Counted from the stretch's first letter, positions 8,060 to 15,259 are shown. The stretch: DNA of 20,003 nt from a bacterium (GCA_021782055.1 JAJXVP010000031.1:1-20003), one strand, 5' to 3'. Notes: a model not told the origin generated them from the sequence alone. Numbers and translations: made by a program.

Positions 8060-9280
8060 ATGAAGAAAACTTACAAAAAAATCTGTCTCGCGTACTCGGG
8101 TGGCTTAGATACGAGCATCATCATTCCTTGGCTCAAAGAGAACTACGGCGGAGCAGAAATCATCGGCGTTTCTGTTGACGTGGGTCAGAAGGAAGATTGG
8201 GATGCCGTGCGCGCCAAAGGAGAAGCCTCTGGTGCCTCGAAACTTTTTATTGTCGATGCCAAAGAAGAATTTGCTCGCGATTATCTGTTTCCTATGCTAA
8301 GAGCGGGAGCTGTCTATGAAGGAAAATACCTTCTTGGAACTTCTATAGCGCGTCCTGTCACGGCCATGTATCAAGTCAAATACGCCCTTCAAGAGGGCTG
8401 CGACGCCGTTGCTCACGGCTGTACCGGCAAAGGCAACGATCAAGTTCGTTTCGAAATGACTTACCGGGCGTTAGCACCCCAGCTTGGCATCATCGCTCCC
8501 TGGCGTGAATGGGACATTACCAGCCGCGAAGAGGCCATCGAATACGCTCAAAGCCGTAAAATCCCCTTGGGAAAAATTTCCAAAGCCAATATTTACAGCC
8601 GCGACTGGAACATTTGGCACATGAGTCATGAAGGGGCTGAGCTTGAAGACCCGTGGAATCGCCCCCTCGAAACCATGTTTCAACTGACAAAAAGCCCCCA
8701 AGAGGCGCCCGATCACGAGACTGAAGTGAGCATCAGCTTTGAAAAAGGCATTCCTGTTGCTGTTAATGGTCAAAAGATGACGGCGATCGCTTTGCTCGAT
8801 CTTTTGAATAAACTTGGTGCCGAGAACGGCGTCGGACGGTCAGATTTAGTCGAAAGCCGGACCGTCGGGATGAAAAGTCGCGGTGTGTATGAAACCCCAG
8901 CGGGCACCATCCTCTACACGGCCCTGCGTGAACTTGAAATGTTGTGCCTCGATGCTGAAACACTCGAAGCCAAGCGAAAGCTGGCCATCGACTACGCTCG
9001 CCTGGTTTACACGGGGAAATGGTTTACCGCCTTTCGTGTTAATCTTGAAGCATTTTTTGAAAGCTCATCACGGTACCTCACCGGTGAGGTCCGCGTGGTG
9101 CTGTATAAGGGCAATATCCTCATTGGCGGACGAAAAAGCCCCTATTCACTCTACAGTGAGGACTTGGCAAGTTTTGGAAAATCCAGCTATGACCACCACG
9201 ACGCGACTGGCTTCTTAAAACTTTACGGCTTAAGTGCGGGAGTTCAAGCGGCGGTACAACCCGATTGGCATAAAAGCTAG
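8060..9280 (+). CDS. argG: Argininosuccinate synthase
   Basis: This 406-residue enzyme joins citrulline and aspartate at the expense of ATP. The N-terminal ATP-pyrophosphatase loop is LAYSGGLDTSIII (residues about 10-22). AHGCTGKGNDQVRFE marks the citrulline/aspartate site, and the C-terminal segment YDHHDATGFLKLYGL is typical of the family. AGGAG lies seven bases before the ATG, and only 13 bases separate it from argD. It is the last arginine gene in this run: argA or argJ, argF and argH are not in the window. Immediately downstream is a strong hairpin (9308-9342). Confidence 0.96.
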   Translation: MKKTYKKICLAYSGGLDTSIIIPWLKENYGGAEIIGVSVDVGQKEDWDAVRAKGEASGASKLFIVDAKEEFARDYLFPMLRAGAVYEGKYLLGTSIARPVTAMYQVKYALQEGCDAVAHGCTGKGNDQVRFEMTYRALAPQLGIIAPWREWDITSREEAIEYAQSRKIPLGKISKANIYSRDWNIWHMSHEGAELEDPWNRPLETMFQLTKSPQEAPDHETEVSISFEKGIPVAVNGQKMTAIALLDLLNKLGAENGVGRSDLVESRTVGMKSRGVYETPAGTILYTALRELEMLCLDAETLEAKRKLAIDYARLVYTGKWFTAFRVNLEAFFESSSRYLTGEVRVVLYKGNILIGGRKSPYSLYSEDLASFGKSSYDHHDATGFLKLYGLSAGVQAAVQPDWHKS

Positions 9281-9298
9281 GCTCAGCTAAGAAATTCC

Positions 9299-9327
9299 TT
9301 GACAACGGCGGCGGCTCGCTTTCTCAT
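9299..9327 (+). promoter_or_regulatory. Possible trpB2 promoter overlapping a hairpin
   Basis: A perfect -35 hexamer TTGACA (9299-9304), a 17-base spacer and a weak -10 TCTCAT (9322-9327, 4 of 6) lie 61 bases upstream of the trpB2 start. Unlike the other promoters in the window, this one would give a leader with a ribosome binding site. The -10 falls inside the hairpin, which may be coincidence. Confidence 0.3.
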
Positions 9328-9342
9328 GAAAGGAGCCGCTGC
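9308..9342 (+). terminator. Strong hairpin after argG (terminator or attenuator, no U-tract)
   Basis: GCGGCTC (9311-9317) pairs with GAGCCGC (9333-9339). The stem extends outward by a few more pairs to 9308/9342. It continues inward, after one bulged G, as CTTTC/GAAAG (9319-9323 with 9328-9332) around a TCAT loop. This gives roughly 15 pairs. The sequence after it (GAAAGTTCCTTG) has no run of T, so it is not a textbook intrinsic terminator. It may mark the end of the arginine transcript, stabilise its 3' end, or partly attenuate read-through into trpB2. Confidence 0.5.
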
Positions 9343-9387
9343 GAAAGTTCCTTGAGGGGGGCTGTCGCGGCAGAAAAAGGAGTTTTC

Positions 9388-10752
9388 ATGAGTTCCGTTC
9401 TCCGCAAGGTTGTCTTAAGCGACCGAGAGCTTCCGCAACGTTGGTATAATATTGTTGCCGACCTACCCCATCCCCCCGAAGCCATGTACCATCCCGCCAC
9501 GGGAAAGCCAGCTACCCCCGAACAGATGGCGGTAATTTTTCCTCAAGAAATCCTCAAACAAGAAATGTCGAGCGAACGTTGGATCGAGATTCCCGATGAG
9601 GTGCAGGATATCCTCAAGCTGTGGCGCCCCAGCCCGCTTCACCGAGCTCTGGCCCTTGAAAAAGCCCTCGATACACCAGCAAAAATCTTTTATAAATGGG
9701 AGGGGGTGTCTCCTGCCGGCAGTCATAAGCCCAACACGGCAATTCCACAAGCCTATTACAATAAAAAAGAGGGAACCAAGCGCATTGCCACCGAAACCGG
9801 TGCAGGACAGTGGGGTTCGTCGCTTTCTTTGGCGGGCTCGCTTTTTGGCATTGAAGTTAAAGTGTATATGGTCAAGGTCAGCTATGAACAAAAGCCTTAC
9901 CGTCGTATGCTGATGGAAAGCTGGGGAGGGAAGGTAGTTCCCAGCCCCTCTCGCGATACCCAAGCAGGTCGCGATGCCCTCGCCAAAGATCCTAACAGTC
10001 CAGGATCGCTGGGTTTGGCAATTTCAGAGGCCGTCGAAGATGCTGTGCAACGTGACGACACAAAATACGCCCTGGGCTCGGTGCTAAACCATGTTTGCCT
10101 TCACCAAACCGTTATCGGGCTCGAAACACAAAAACAGCTTAGCTATTTTGAAGAAGAGGCAGACATTGTCATCGCCTGCCATGGCGGCGGTTCAAACTTT
10201 GCGGGACTGGCCTTCCCCTTTGTCGCTGAAAACCTTACCAAAGGGAAAAAGACTCGCTGTATTGCTGTAGAACCGGCCTCATGCCCTTCCTTAACAAGGG
10301 GTTCCTATGCCTTTGACTACGGCGATACGGCTGGTTTAACCCCTATCATGAAGATGTATACCCTCGGTCACGACTTTATGCCCCCAGGAATTCATGCAGG
10401 TGGCTTGCGCTATCATGGAGCCTCGCCCTTGGTAAGCCAACTGCTTCAGGAGGGGTTAATCGAAGCCCGCTCGGTGAACCAAATTCCTAGCTTTGAAGCC
10501 GCTGTTCAGTTTGCCCGCAGTGAAGGGTTTCTCCCGGCGCCAGAAAGCTCACATGCAATCCGAGCCGCCATCGACGAAGCTCTGGAATGCCGCAAAACCG
10601 GTCAAAAGAAAAACATTGTCTTCAACTTGTCCGGGCACGGCCACTTTGATCTTTCGTCGTACGAAAAATATTTTAAAGGCGAGTTAGCAGACTATCCGCT
10701 TCCTGAAGCGGCACTAAAAGAATCTCTGGCTGGGCTACCACATATCGGCTAG
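9388..10752 (+). CDS. trpB2: TrpB2-type tryptophan synthase beta-like protein
   Basis: This 454-residue PLP enzyme belongs to the TrpB2 branch, longer than ordinary TrpB (about 400). The PLP lysine is in SPAGSHKPNTA (Lys114). The TrpB catalytic glutamate equivalent is in ATETGAGQWG (Glu136). The phosphate-binding loop is CHGGGSNFAG. The expected reaction is serine plus indole to tryptophan; in this branch free indole salvage or use of O-phosphoserine has been discussed. No trpA or other trp gene is nearby. Start: ATG 9388 with AAAAAGGAG six bases upstream; the TTG at 9352 would add 12 residues and lacks such a site. It sits 107 bases after argG on the same strand, separated by the hairpin, so it may be weakly co-transcribed or independent. 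Confidence 0.9.
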   Translation: MSSVLRKVVLSDRELPQRWYNIVADLPHPPEAMYHPATGKPATPEQMAVIFPQEILKQEMSSERWIEIPDEVQDILKLWRPSPLHRALALEKALDTPAKIFYKWEGVSPAGSHKPNTAIPQAYYNKKEGTKRIATETGAGQWGSSLSLAGSLFGIEVKVYMVKVSYEQKPYRRMLMESWGGKVVPSPSRDTQAGRDALAKDPNSPGSLGLAISEAVEDAVQRDDTKYALGSVLNHVCLHQTVIGLETQKQLSYFEEEADIVIACHGGGSNFAGLAFPFVAENLTKGKKTRCIAVEPASCPSLTRGSYAFDYGDTAGLTPIMKMYTLGHDFMPPGIHAGGLRYHGASPLVSQLLQEGLIEARSVNQIPSFEAAVQFARSEGFLPAPESSHAIRAAIDEALECRKTGQKKNIVFNLSGHGHFDLSSYEKYFKGELADYPLPEAALKESLAGLPHIG

Positions 10753-10789
10753 CTCTCGGAGGGTCTTTGCACCCTGTCTTAGGTAGGTT

Positions 10790-10807
10790 GGTAGGATTAA
10801 TCCTTCC
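10790..10807. repeat. Near-perfect 18-bp palindrome between convergent genes
   Basis: The segment reads GGTAGGATTAATCCTTCC and is symmetric at 16 of 18 positions, centred on the stop codon of the minus-strand gene. It lies in the tail-to-tail gap after trpB2. A weak 5-bp stem AGGGT/ACCCT (10760-10775) lies just upstream. No T-run accompanies either, so I cannot call a terminator. A symmetric protein-binding site is another option. Confidence 0.35.
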
Positions 10808-11582
10808 AGGGAAAGAACATCCCTTTAAGGCTACGCTTACCAACCTTTTCAGACTCTTCTTTGAGCAACATTGCCCAAGGAATTTTTGCCTTTCTACGCC
10901 TCTGATCCTCGGGGAGAGTTTCCAGGTAGTCGTATTTATAAAGGAGGAGTTTGACTGCCGTTTGGTTCCATAACAAGACACCGACAAAACCCGGAAAAAG
11001 TCCCGCCGTCAACAACGAAAGGGCGGTCAAAAGAGCCGAGGAAATCAGAAGGAAAATTGTCAAGCCAGGGTTATCGATAAACAGCAAAAGGCACTTGCGA
11101 AGGAGTTTTCCAATTTGTGGCTCGATTTGTGCATTCATAGGCCAGTAGAACTGAACCAATAAAAACAATAACACCAAAAGCCAAATTAAAACCCCAAACA
11201 GGACAACTCCATAGGTTGAATGGAGTGCCGCATAAAAAGGCAACCCCAAGGTGACGCCTGCCAACGAAAGGAGAGCAAGAACGCCCAGAAAAAGTGAAGT
11301 TTTCCAACTTTGGCGCCAAAACCCACCCAGCTCGCCAGGGGTAAAGCGTTCTTGGCGCGAGATATTCCACGTGAAACGATTAATGACACCACCGACCAAG
11401 GCGACAAGGAGAACTCCCGGCAACAGCACTGCGATCATCGCTCCCAGGCCATAACTAGAGACAGCGGCGGCGCCCCCGAGTGCCCCAAAGACAGCGATAT
11501 CAGCAACAACATTAAAGACAAAGGCCAGTGCCAAATTGTCCCAAAAATCAAAAAAAGCTTTTCGAATCAGCAAACCAATCAT
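10797..11582 (-). CDS. Multi-helix membrane protein, DUF624/YesL-like (tentative)
   Basis: This 261-residue integral membrane protein has about five or six hydrophobic segments, near residues 16-37, 46-67, 96-118, 123-146 and a long one at 172-205. A charged C-terminal tail ends in KRSLKGMFFPWKD. The polytopic layout and the FDFWDNLALAFVFNV opening recall DUF624/YesL proteins; I give this as a resemblance, not an assignment. The start ATG at 11582 lies 19 bases after the mutT stop, and no good Shine-Dalgarno is visible, so coupling to mutT translation is possible. It is the last gene of the minus-strand operon that starts at 15126. Confidence 0.75.
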   Translation of the reverse strand: MIGLLIRKAFFDFWDNLALAFVFNVVADIAVFGALGGAAAVSSYGLGAMIAVLLPGVLLVALVGGVINRFTWNISRQERFTPGELGGFWRQSWKTSLFLGVLALLSLAGVTLGLPFYAALHSTYGVVLFGVLIWLLVLLFLLVQFYWPMNAQIEPQIGKLLRKCLLLFIDNPGLTIFLLISSALLTALSLLTAGLFPGFVGVLLWNQTAVKLLLYKYDYLETLPEDQRRRKAKIPWAMLLKEESEKVGKRSLKGMFFPWKD

Positions 11583-11601
11583 GTCGCCATCATAACCGGT
11601 A

Positions 11602-11988
11602 TCACGGGTTCTTGGAAAGCAGATTCACGATATCCCGATCCGAGTCAGACAAGTTCATGGTTAATAAAGTTGGCAGATCGGCCCAAAGCACCTGTTGATG
11701 TTCATTGAGAATAAATTCTTGACTGTGGAGGTTGATACTCCAAGCTTCTAACAAGTAATGATTTTCGCCATTTTGGAAGGTGGTGCTCCCTAAACAGGCT
11801 AAAACGTCAATAGCGACCGAAAGTTCTTCGCTAAACTCTCGTTTCAAGGCATCCTCAGGTCCTTCGCCCTCTTCGAGCTTGCCCCCAGGGAACTCCCACT
11901 TTCCGCCTTGACTACCCCCCGGTTTACGTTGAGCCACCAGATACTTTTGGCCCTGACAGGCGACTCCACAAACCGACTTTCGTCTCAC
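11602..11988 (-). CDS. mutT: MutT-type Nudix hydrolase
   Basis: This 128-residue protein carries the Nudix box G-x5-E-x7-REUxEE at residues 36-58 (Gly36, Glu42, Arg50, Glu51, Glu54, Glu55), preceded by GKWEFPGG, which is typical of MutT/8-oxo-dGTP diphosphatases. The usual EExGU ending reads EELSV: the last conserved Gly is Ser57. The catalytic and metal-binding glutamates are intact. The likely job is hydrolysis of oxidised nucleoside triphosphates; substrate cannot be fixed from sequence. The start is GTG at 11988, overlapping the previous stop as GTGA with no Shine-Dalgarno, so translation is probably coupled. Co-transcription with nnr suggests a metabolite-repair theme. Confidence 0.88.
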   Translation of the reverse strand: MRRKSVCGVACQGQKYLVAQRKPGGSQGGKWEFPGGKLEEGEGPEDALKREFSEELSVAIDVLACLGSTTFQNGENHYLLEAWSINLHSQEFILNEHQQVLWADLPTLLTMNLSDSDRDIVNLLSKNP

Positions 11989-12398
11989 AAAAACACAACC
12001 TGAGGAAGAATAAAATGAAGAATCCCAAAACCCAAGGCTAAAAATCCAATAATCAGTTTGTTTGCCAACAAAACGTCATCTAACTTTTCGGTGGGAGCCA
12101 AGCGCTCCGGGCTATCCTTTTTGTAAAACTCGAGAATTAGCGTCGTTCCTGCAACTAAGGCCGTTAGTGACGGAATCAAGTCCCCTAAAAACACTTGATC
12201 GCCCGGCAAAACAAAAATCAACCCCAAGAAACCTGTGACAAAGGTCACCAATCCCAGAGCGCCAGTTCCCCACTTTTTGTGAAAAATTGCTAAAAATGCG
12301 TCAAGATCAGGGTGCGGGGCCCCTTTCCAAGCGGAACGTGCCAGAACCATTCCCGAAATAACATTGGTTATGACAAGCAGAAAATAGACTTGAACCAT
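11985..12398 (-). CDS. Unrecognised four-helix membrane protein
   Basis: This 137-residue protein is almost entirely membrane helices, near residues 2-21, 46-66, 72-92 and 112-135, joined by short polar loops (HPDLDAFLAIFHKKWG; EFYKKDSPERLAPTEKLDD). I do not recognise a named family. The ATG at 12398 is preceded by GAGG about eight bases upstream, and nine bases separate it from the nnr stop. The stop overlaps the mutT start by four bases. It belongs to the minus-strand operon led by the lipoprotein gene. Confidence 0.78.
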   Translation of the reverse strand: MVQVYFLLVITNVISGMVLARSAWKGAPHPDLDAFLAIFHKKWGTGALGLVTFVTGFLGLIFVLPGDQVFLGDLIPSLTALVAGTTLILEFYKKDSPERLAPTEKLDDVLLANKLIIGFLALGFGILHFILPQVVFL

Positions 12399-12407
12399 AA
12401 GTTTTCC

Positions 12408-13910
12408 TCACTTCAGTCTAAAAGAGTTTGTTCTGGCCGCGCAAGAGGCAAGACGTGCGGCTTCTTCCCAGAGGTCATCAGCAGAAAACCAGCCCTTTGA
12501 AGTCGCCAAAGCTTTTCCCGCGGCCCCCTGGAGAATAACCCCAGCACAAGCCGCGTCCCAAATTGAGCGGCCTCGGGCTAAGTAGGCACCGATGAATCCC
12601 GCCAAACAGTCCCCTGTCCCGCCGGTAGCCAATCCCGGTTCTCGACCGTCCCAGACGGCTTGTTGACCTTCTGCAGAAACAATCCAAGTAACACTATTTT
12701 TGGCCACCACGACCCCACCCACGGTTTTGGCTAGAAATTCTAGGCCTTCAAGAAAATTCATCGGTTTATCAGTGCGCTGGTTAAGGGCTTCCAGCAAACG
12801 GGCCAACTCCCCTGGATGAGGTGTTATAATCGTCTTGGGCCTGGCTGACAACCGCTGTTGCCCCAACAAGGAAGCCAAGGCGACCAAACCATCCGCATCG
12901 ACAACCATTGGACTGGGTGCCTGCCAAAGGTTCTCTAAAAAAATTTCTCGCTGTTGGTCACGGCCCCAACCCGGCCCTGCGACAATAGAAGAGCACCTGA
13001 GCTCAGCAAAACGTTCTTCTGATCGTCTCATCACCGACGCCGGGCCTGCCGGCTCGTGGTTCGTCACCCAGGTTACCAAGCCTGCCCCGGCGGCCTGCGC
13101 GCTACGACAAGCCAACAAACCAGCTCCAGGGTAATCCATACTCCCTGCGGCGACGGCCACATGACCGCGTTTATTCTTCCAGATGTCGTCAGAGACTGTA
13201 CCGCCCAAGCTCGATAGGTCCTCTTCACCAAGCCATAATACGGTTTTAGTAGACAGCGGAGCCGGAAAAGCCACAGGAACGACCACCAATTGCCCAGCAT
13301 TCTGTCTCTGCTGAGGGTAAAAACACGAACTCTTGCCGAACCCCGCCGCCAAGGTCCAGGTAGCCGCTAAAACTGGTTCATCGGCAAAAAGTTCTAAGTG
13401 GTCGCTGAGTCCCGAAGGAACATCCACGGCCACAACCAACGGGTTATGAGTTTTCCTGAGTTCTTCGAGACGGCGTAGACGTTCACGCGCAGTGGCTCGT
13501 AATGGGGCGTTCCAACCCACGCCTAAAAGCGCATCGACCCACAAGTCAGCGGAGGCAAGCCATGCTTCGGCACGAGAGTCATCCCACAACAAGCATTCCC
13601 CACCCAGGGTTTGCACAAGCTGAAGTTGAAGTTGACACTCAGAAGTCGACGCGTCGCCCCACAAAAGGCACCGCACACGAAATTTGTTTTCTAGGAGTGC
13701 TTGCCGAGCGATGACCAGGCCATCGCCACCGTTATTCCCAGTTCCCACCAAAAAAACAGCTGTATTCTGCGGTGAAGGCTCCCACAAGTTGAGCAGAGCT
13801 TGATACATGAGCAGGCCTGCTTGCTCCATTAACGACAGCCCTGGAAGCCCCCTCTGACGGGATTCAGCGTCGAGTTCCAACGCTTGAGAATTAGAAAGCA
13901 AGTGGCGCAT
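12408..13910 (-). CDS. nnr: Bifunctional NAD(P)H-hydrate epimerase / ADP-dependent dehydratase
   Basis: This 500-residue fusion repairs damaged NAD(P)H hydrates. The N-terminal YjeF_N epimerase domain (about 1-215) shows LMEQAG, the loop VGTGNNGGDGLVIAR (55-69) and VAVDVPSGL (160-168). The C-terminal ribokinase-like dehydratase (about 240-500) shows GHVAVAAGS (249-257), VVDADGL, TPHPGELARL (363-372) and ATGGTGDCLAG (428-438), whose Asp434 is the expected catalytic base. Domain order and length are normal for bacterial Nnr. The ATG at 13910 lies 20 bases inside the lipoprotein gene, so the two are tightly linked; the ribosome binding site is poor, suggesting coupling. Confidence 0.95.
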   Translation of the reverse strand: MRHLLSNSQALELDAESRQRGLPGLSLMEQAGLLMYQALLNLWEPSPQNTAVFLVGTGNNGGDGLVIARQALLENKFRVRCLLWGDASTSECQLQLQLVQTLGGECLLWDDSRAEAWLASADLWVDALLGVGWNAPLRATARERLRRLEELRKTHNPLVVAVDVPSGLSDHLELFADEPVLAATWTLAAGFGKSSCFYPQQRQNAGQLVVVPVAFPAPLSTKTVLWLGEEDLSSLGGTVSDDIWKNKRGHVAVAAGSMDYPGAGLLACRSAQAAGAGLVTWVTNHEPAGPASVMRRSEERFAELRCSSIVAGPGWGRDQQREIFLENLWQAPSPMVVDADGLVALASLLGQQRLSARPKTIITPHPGELARLLEALNQRTDKPMNFLEGLEFLAKTVGGVVVAKNSVTWIVSAEGQQAVWDGREPGLATGGTGDCLAGFIGAYLARGRSIWDAACAGVILQGAAGKALATSKGWFSADDLWEEAARLASCAARTNSFRLK

Positions 13911-15126
13911 AAGAATTCAAGAGCTTATCACTCCGCCACCAGGAAAAATCCACGCGGGATCCATCACAGGTCATTGCTACTAAAACTCCACTGGGCGTAA
14001 TTTGATAGTCCGAGATCCAAGAATTTTCGTGGGCACTGTAGGCGATTGTTCGTTCTAAGATAAGACGCCCTTGCTGGTCGAGAACGAGAAATCTCTCGCC
14101 GCCATTTTCGGGTGAGGACAAAAAGAACAAAAGGCCAGCTCGTGAAAGACCCAGAAACTGCAAAGGCCTATCGCCCATCAGCACTTCTTTGCCGGGTCGT
14201 GAAGGTTCGCGGGCAATGATCGGGAGCGCAAAGCCATCCAAAAAAGCTGAACGTTGGGGGTCAAACGAAAGAATTCGGCTTTGAATGAGGCTGATACCCG
14301 ATTCAGTTTTTGTGGTGGGATCTTGGTTTCGGCGAAAATAATCCACTTGTAACCACAATCGCGGCTGAGTCGGGTCGGGTCTAACAATTTCAGCATCAGC
14401 GAAACTTCCCGGTGGCTCGCCTGCCAACCTCGGCAATCCATCCCACGGGATCAAAGCCTTGGCTTCGAGGGTTCCATCCGGCCGGAACCACCAGGCTGCC
14501 CACCCTGCGCCGGTACGGCACAAAACTGTTAAAACATCAGAAGTTGATACTGAAAGCTTGTCAATCGGAGGAAATGGCGTACCACCGACGCCTTCTTGGC
14601 CCAGAAAGTCTTGAAGTTTGCCATCTTTATTAAACCTGAGGACAATACTGGTAAGGCGGGTTTTTAACGCAGAATCAAAAGTCACGCGTTCATCGGGAAC
14701 GCCATCCTCAACATACAGGCGGTCATGCGAGTCGGCGGCAATTTCCCCAACATGGCGAAATGGATAAGGAAAGGCGCGGCGGTTCTGCACCTGATCGGCC
14801 CCTCCTTTTCCCATCTGCACAGGCACAGGATTGTCTGCTGGGTTGTAAAAAAGGGTTATCAAACCGCCATAGCTGGTAAACTCCATGACTTTACGCGCAT
14901 TTCCGTTAGCCACTAAAAAGAGCCCATGATAGTAAAAGAAACGGTTTTTTTCAGGTGAAGGAAGACCATTTCTGAGCATTAAGTCCATTTGGTCTTCTAA
15001 GGTACCTAGCTGAAGGTGAAAAAGCTCCTGCCGGGGCATCAGCTCGGGCGGTCCTTGATGGCACGACGCAAGAAGGCCCGCCAAAAGGGCAAGACCTGCC
15101 AGAAAAGAAAGGTTACGGCAAGACAT
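13891..15126 (-). CDS. Predicted lipoprotein, possibly a spirochaete-type family
   Basis: The 411-residue product opens with a lipoprotein signal peptide: Arg4, a hydrophobic stretch (residues 6-19) and the lipobox LASC with the lipidated Cys22. The mature part alternates short strands with Asp-Gly turns (NKDGKL, RPDGTL, DQQGRL, TPSGVL), consistent with a beta-propeller-like fold. I recall conserved spirochaete lipoproteins of this length and style (annotated in places as the LIC_12708 family), but I have not verified the match. Start: ATG 15126 is preferred to ATG 15141, because a promoter places the transcription start at 15126 and the upstream ATG overlaps the -10 element. No Shine-Dalgarno is present. 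Likely anchored in the inner or outer membrane. Confidence 0.8.
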   Translation of the reverse strand: MSCRNLSFLAGLALLAGLLASCHQGPPELMPRQELFHLQLGTLEDQMDLMLRNGLPSPEKNRFFYYHGLFLVANGNARKVMEFTSYGGLITLFYNPADNPVPVQMGKGGADQVQNRRAFPYPFRHVGEIAADSHDRLYVEDGVPDERVTFDSALKTRLTSIVLRFNKDGKLQDFLGQEGVGGTPFPPIDKLSVSTSDVLTVLCRTGAGWAAWWFRPDGTLEAKALIPWDGLPRLAGEPPGSFADAEIVRPDPTQPRLWLQVDYFRRNQDPTTKTESGISLIQSRILSFDPQRSAFLDGFALPIIAREPSRPGKEVLMGDRPLQFLGLSRAGLLFFLSSPENGGERFLVLDQQGRLILERTIAYSAHENSWISDYQITPSGVLVAMTCDGSRVDFSWWRSDKLLNSYAPLAF

Positions 15127-15132
15127 AGTGCT

Positions 15133-15162
15133 ACCATACACGAGGCTTTAGCGGTCAATCAA
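15133..15162 (-). promoter_or_regulatory. Promoter of the lipoprotein-nnr-mutT operon, predicted leaderless
   Basis: On the minus strand the -35 hexamer TTGATT (15162-15157) is followed by an 18-base spacer and the -10 hexamer TATGGT (15138-15133). The ATG at 15126 begins six bases after the -10. Neither hexamer is perfect (4 of 6 each), but the geometry equals that of the argR and fusA promoters. Confidence 0.5.
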
Positions 15163-15236
15163 GTCTACCAGGAGACCTAAGCTCACTCCCAGGACCTCAT
15201 TAGCTCGTTCCTGGGACCTCATCGGTTGACCGCTAA
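15148..15236. repeat. 11-bp inverted repeat shared by the two divergent promoters
   Basis: TTAGCGGTCAA (15148-15158) and its exact reverse complement TTGACCGCTAA (15226-15236) lie 67 bp apart. The right copy contains the secA -35 hexamer. The left copy lies in the spacer and -35 zone of the lipoprotein promoter. Each divergent promoter thus carries the same 11-mer in the same orientation relative to transcription, three bases out of register. Confidence 0.6.
15168..15230. repeat. Three imperfect ~21-bp repeats with an embedded inverted repeat
   Basis: Units start at 15168 (CCAGGAGACCT), 15189 (CCAGGACCTCATTAGCTC) and 15210 (CCTGGGACCTCATCGG), each 21 bp apart, so on one helix face. The 9-mer GGACCTCAT occurs exactly at 15192-15200 and 15214-15222. 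TCCCAGGA (15187-15194) and TCCTGGGA (15209-15216) also form a perfect 8-bp inverted repeat around 14 bp. The block lies between the two promoters, as expected for an operator. Confidence 0.5.
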
Positions 15237-15254
15237 GGACATCTCCCGTAAGAT
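15226..15254 (+). promoter_or_regulatory. secA-dsbD promoter, predicted leaderless
   Basis: The -35 hexamer is TTGACC (15226-15231, 5 of 6), the spacer is 17 bases and the -10 hexamer is TAAGAT (15249-15254). The first secA ATG follows after five bases (GAGGC). That GAGG could serve as a Shine-Dalgarno for the second ATG at 15266, but it would lie upstream of the expected transcription start. Confidence 0.65.
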
Positions 15255-15259
15255 GAGGC

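Noticed and set aside
8471..8773. 100-residue minus-strand open frame inside argG
   Set aside because: It is antisense to conserved argG sequence with no independent signals.
9352..9387. TTG start giving a longer TrpB2
   Set aside because: The ATG at 9388 has AAAAAGGAG at ideal spacing and fits the family's N-terminus.
9463..9963. 166-residue open frame on the minus strand inside trpB2
   Set aside because: It is antisense to conserved TrpB2 motifs and has no start signal or family resemblance.
10760..10775. AGGGT/ACCCT stem after trpB2 as an intrinsic terminator
   Set aside because: The stem is only 5 bp with a 6-base loop and is not followed by a T-run.
15127..15141. Upstream ATG giving a five-residue longer lipoprotein
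   Set aside because: It overlaps the -10 element; the shorter form has the more usual signal-peptide length.
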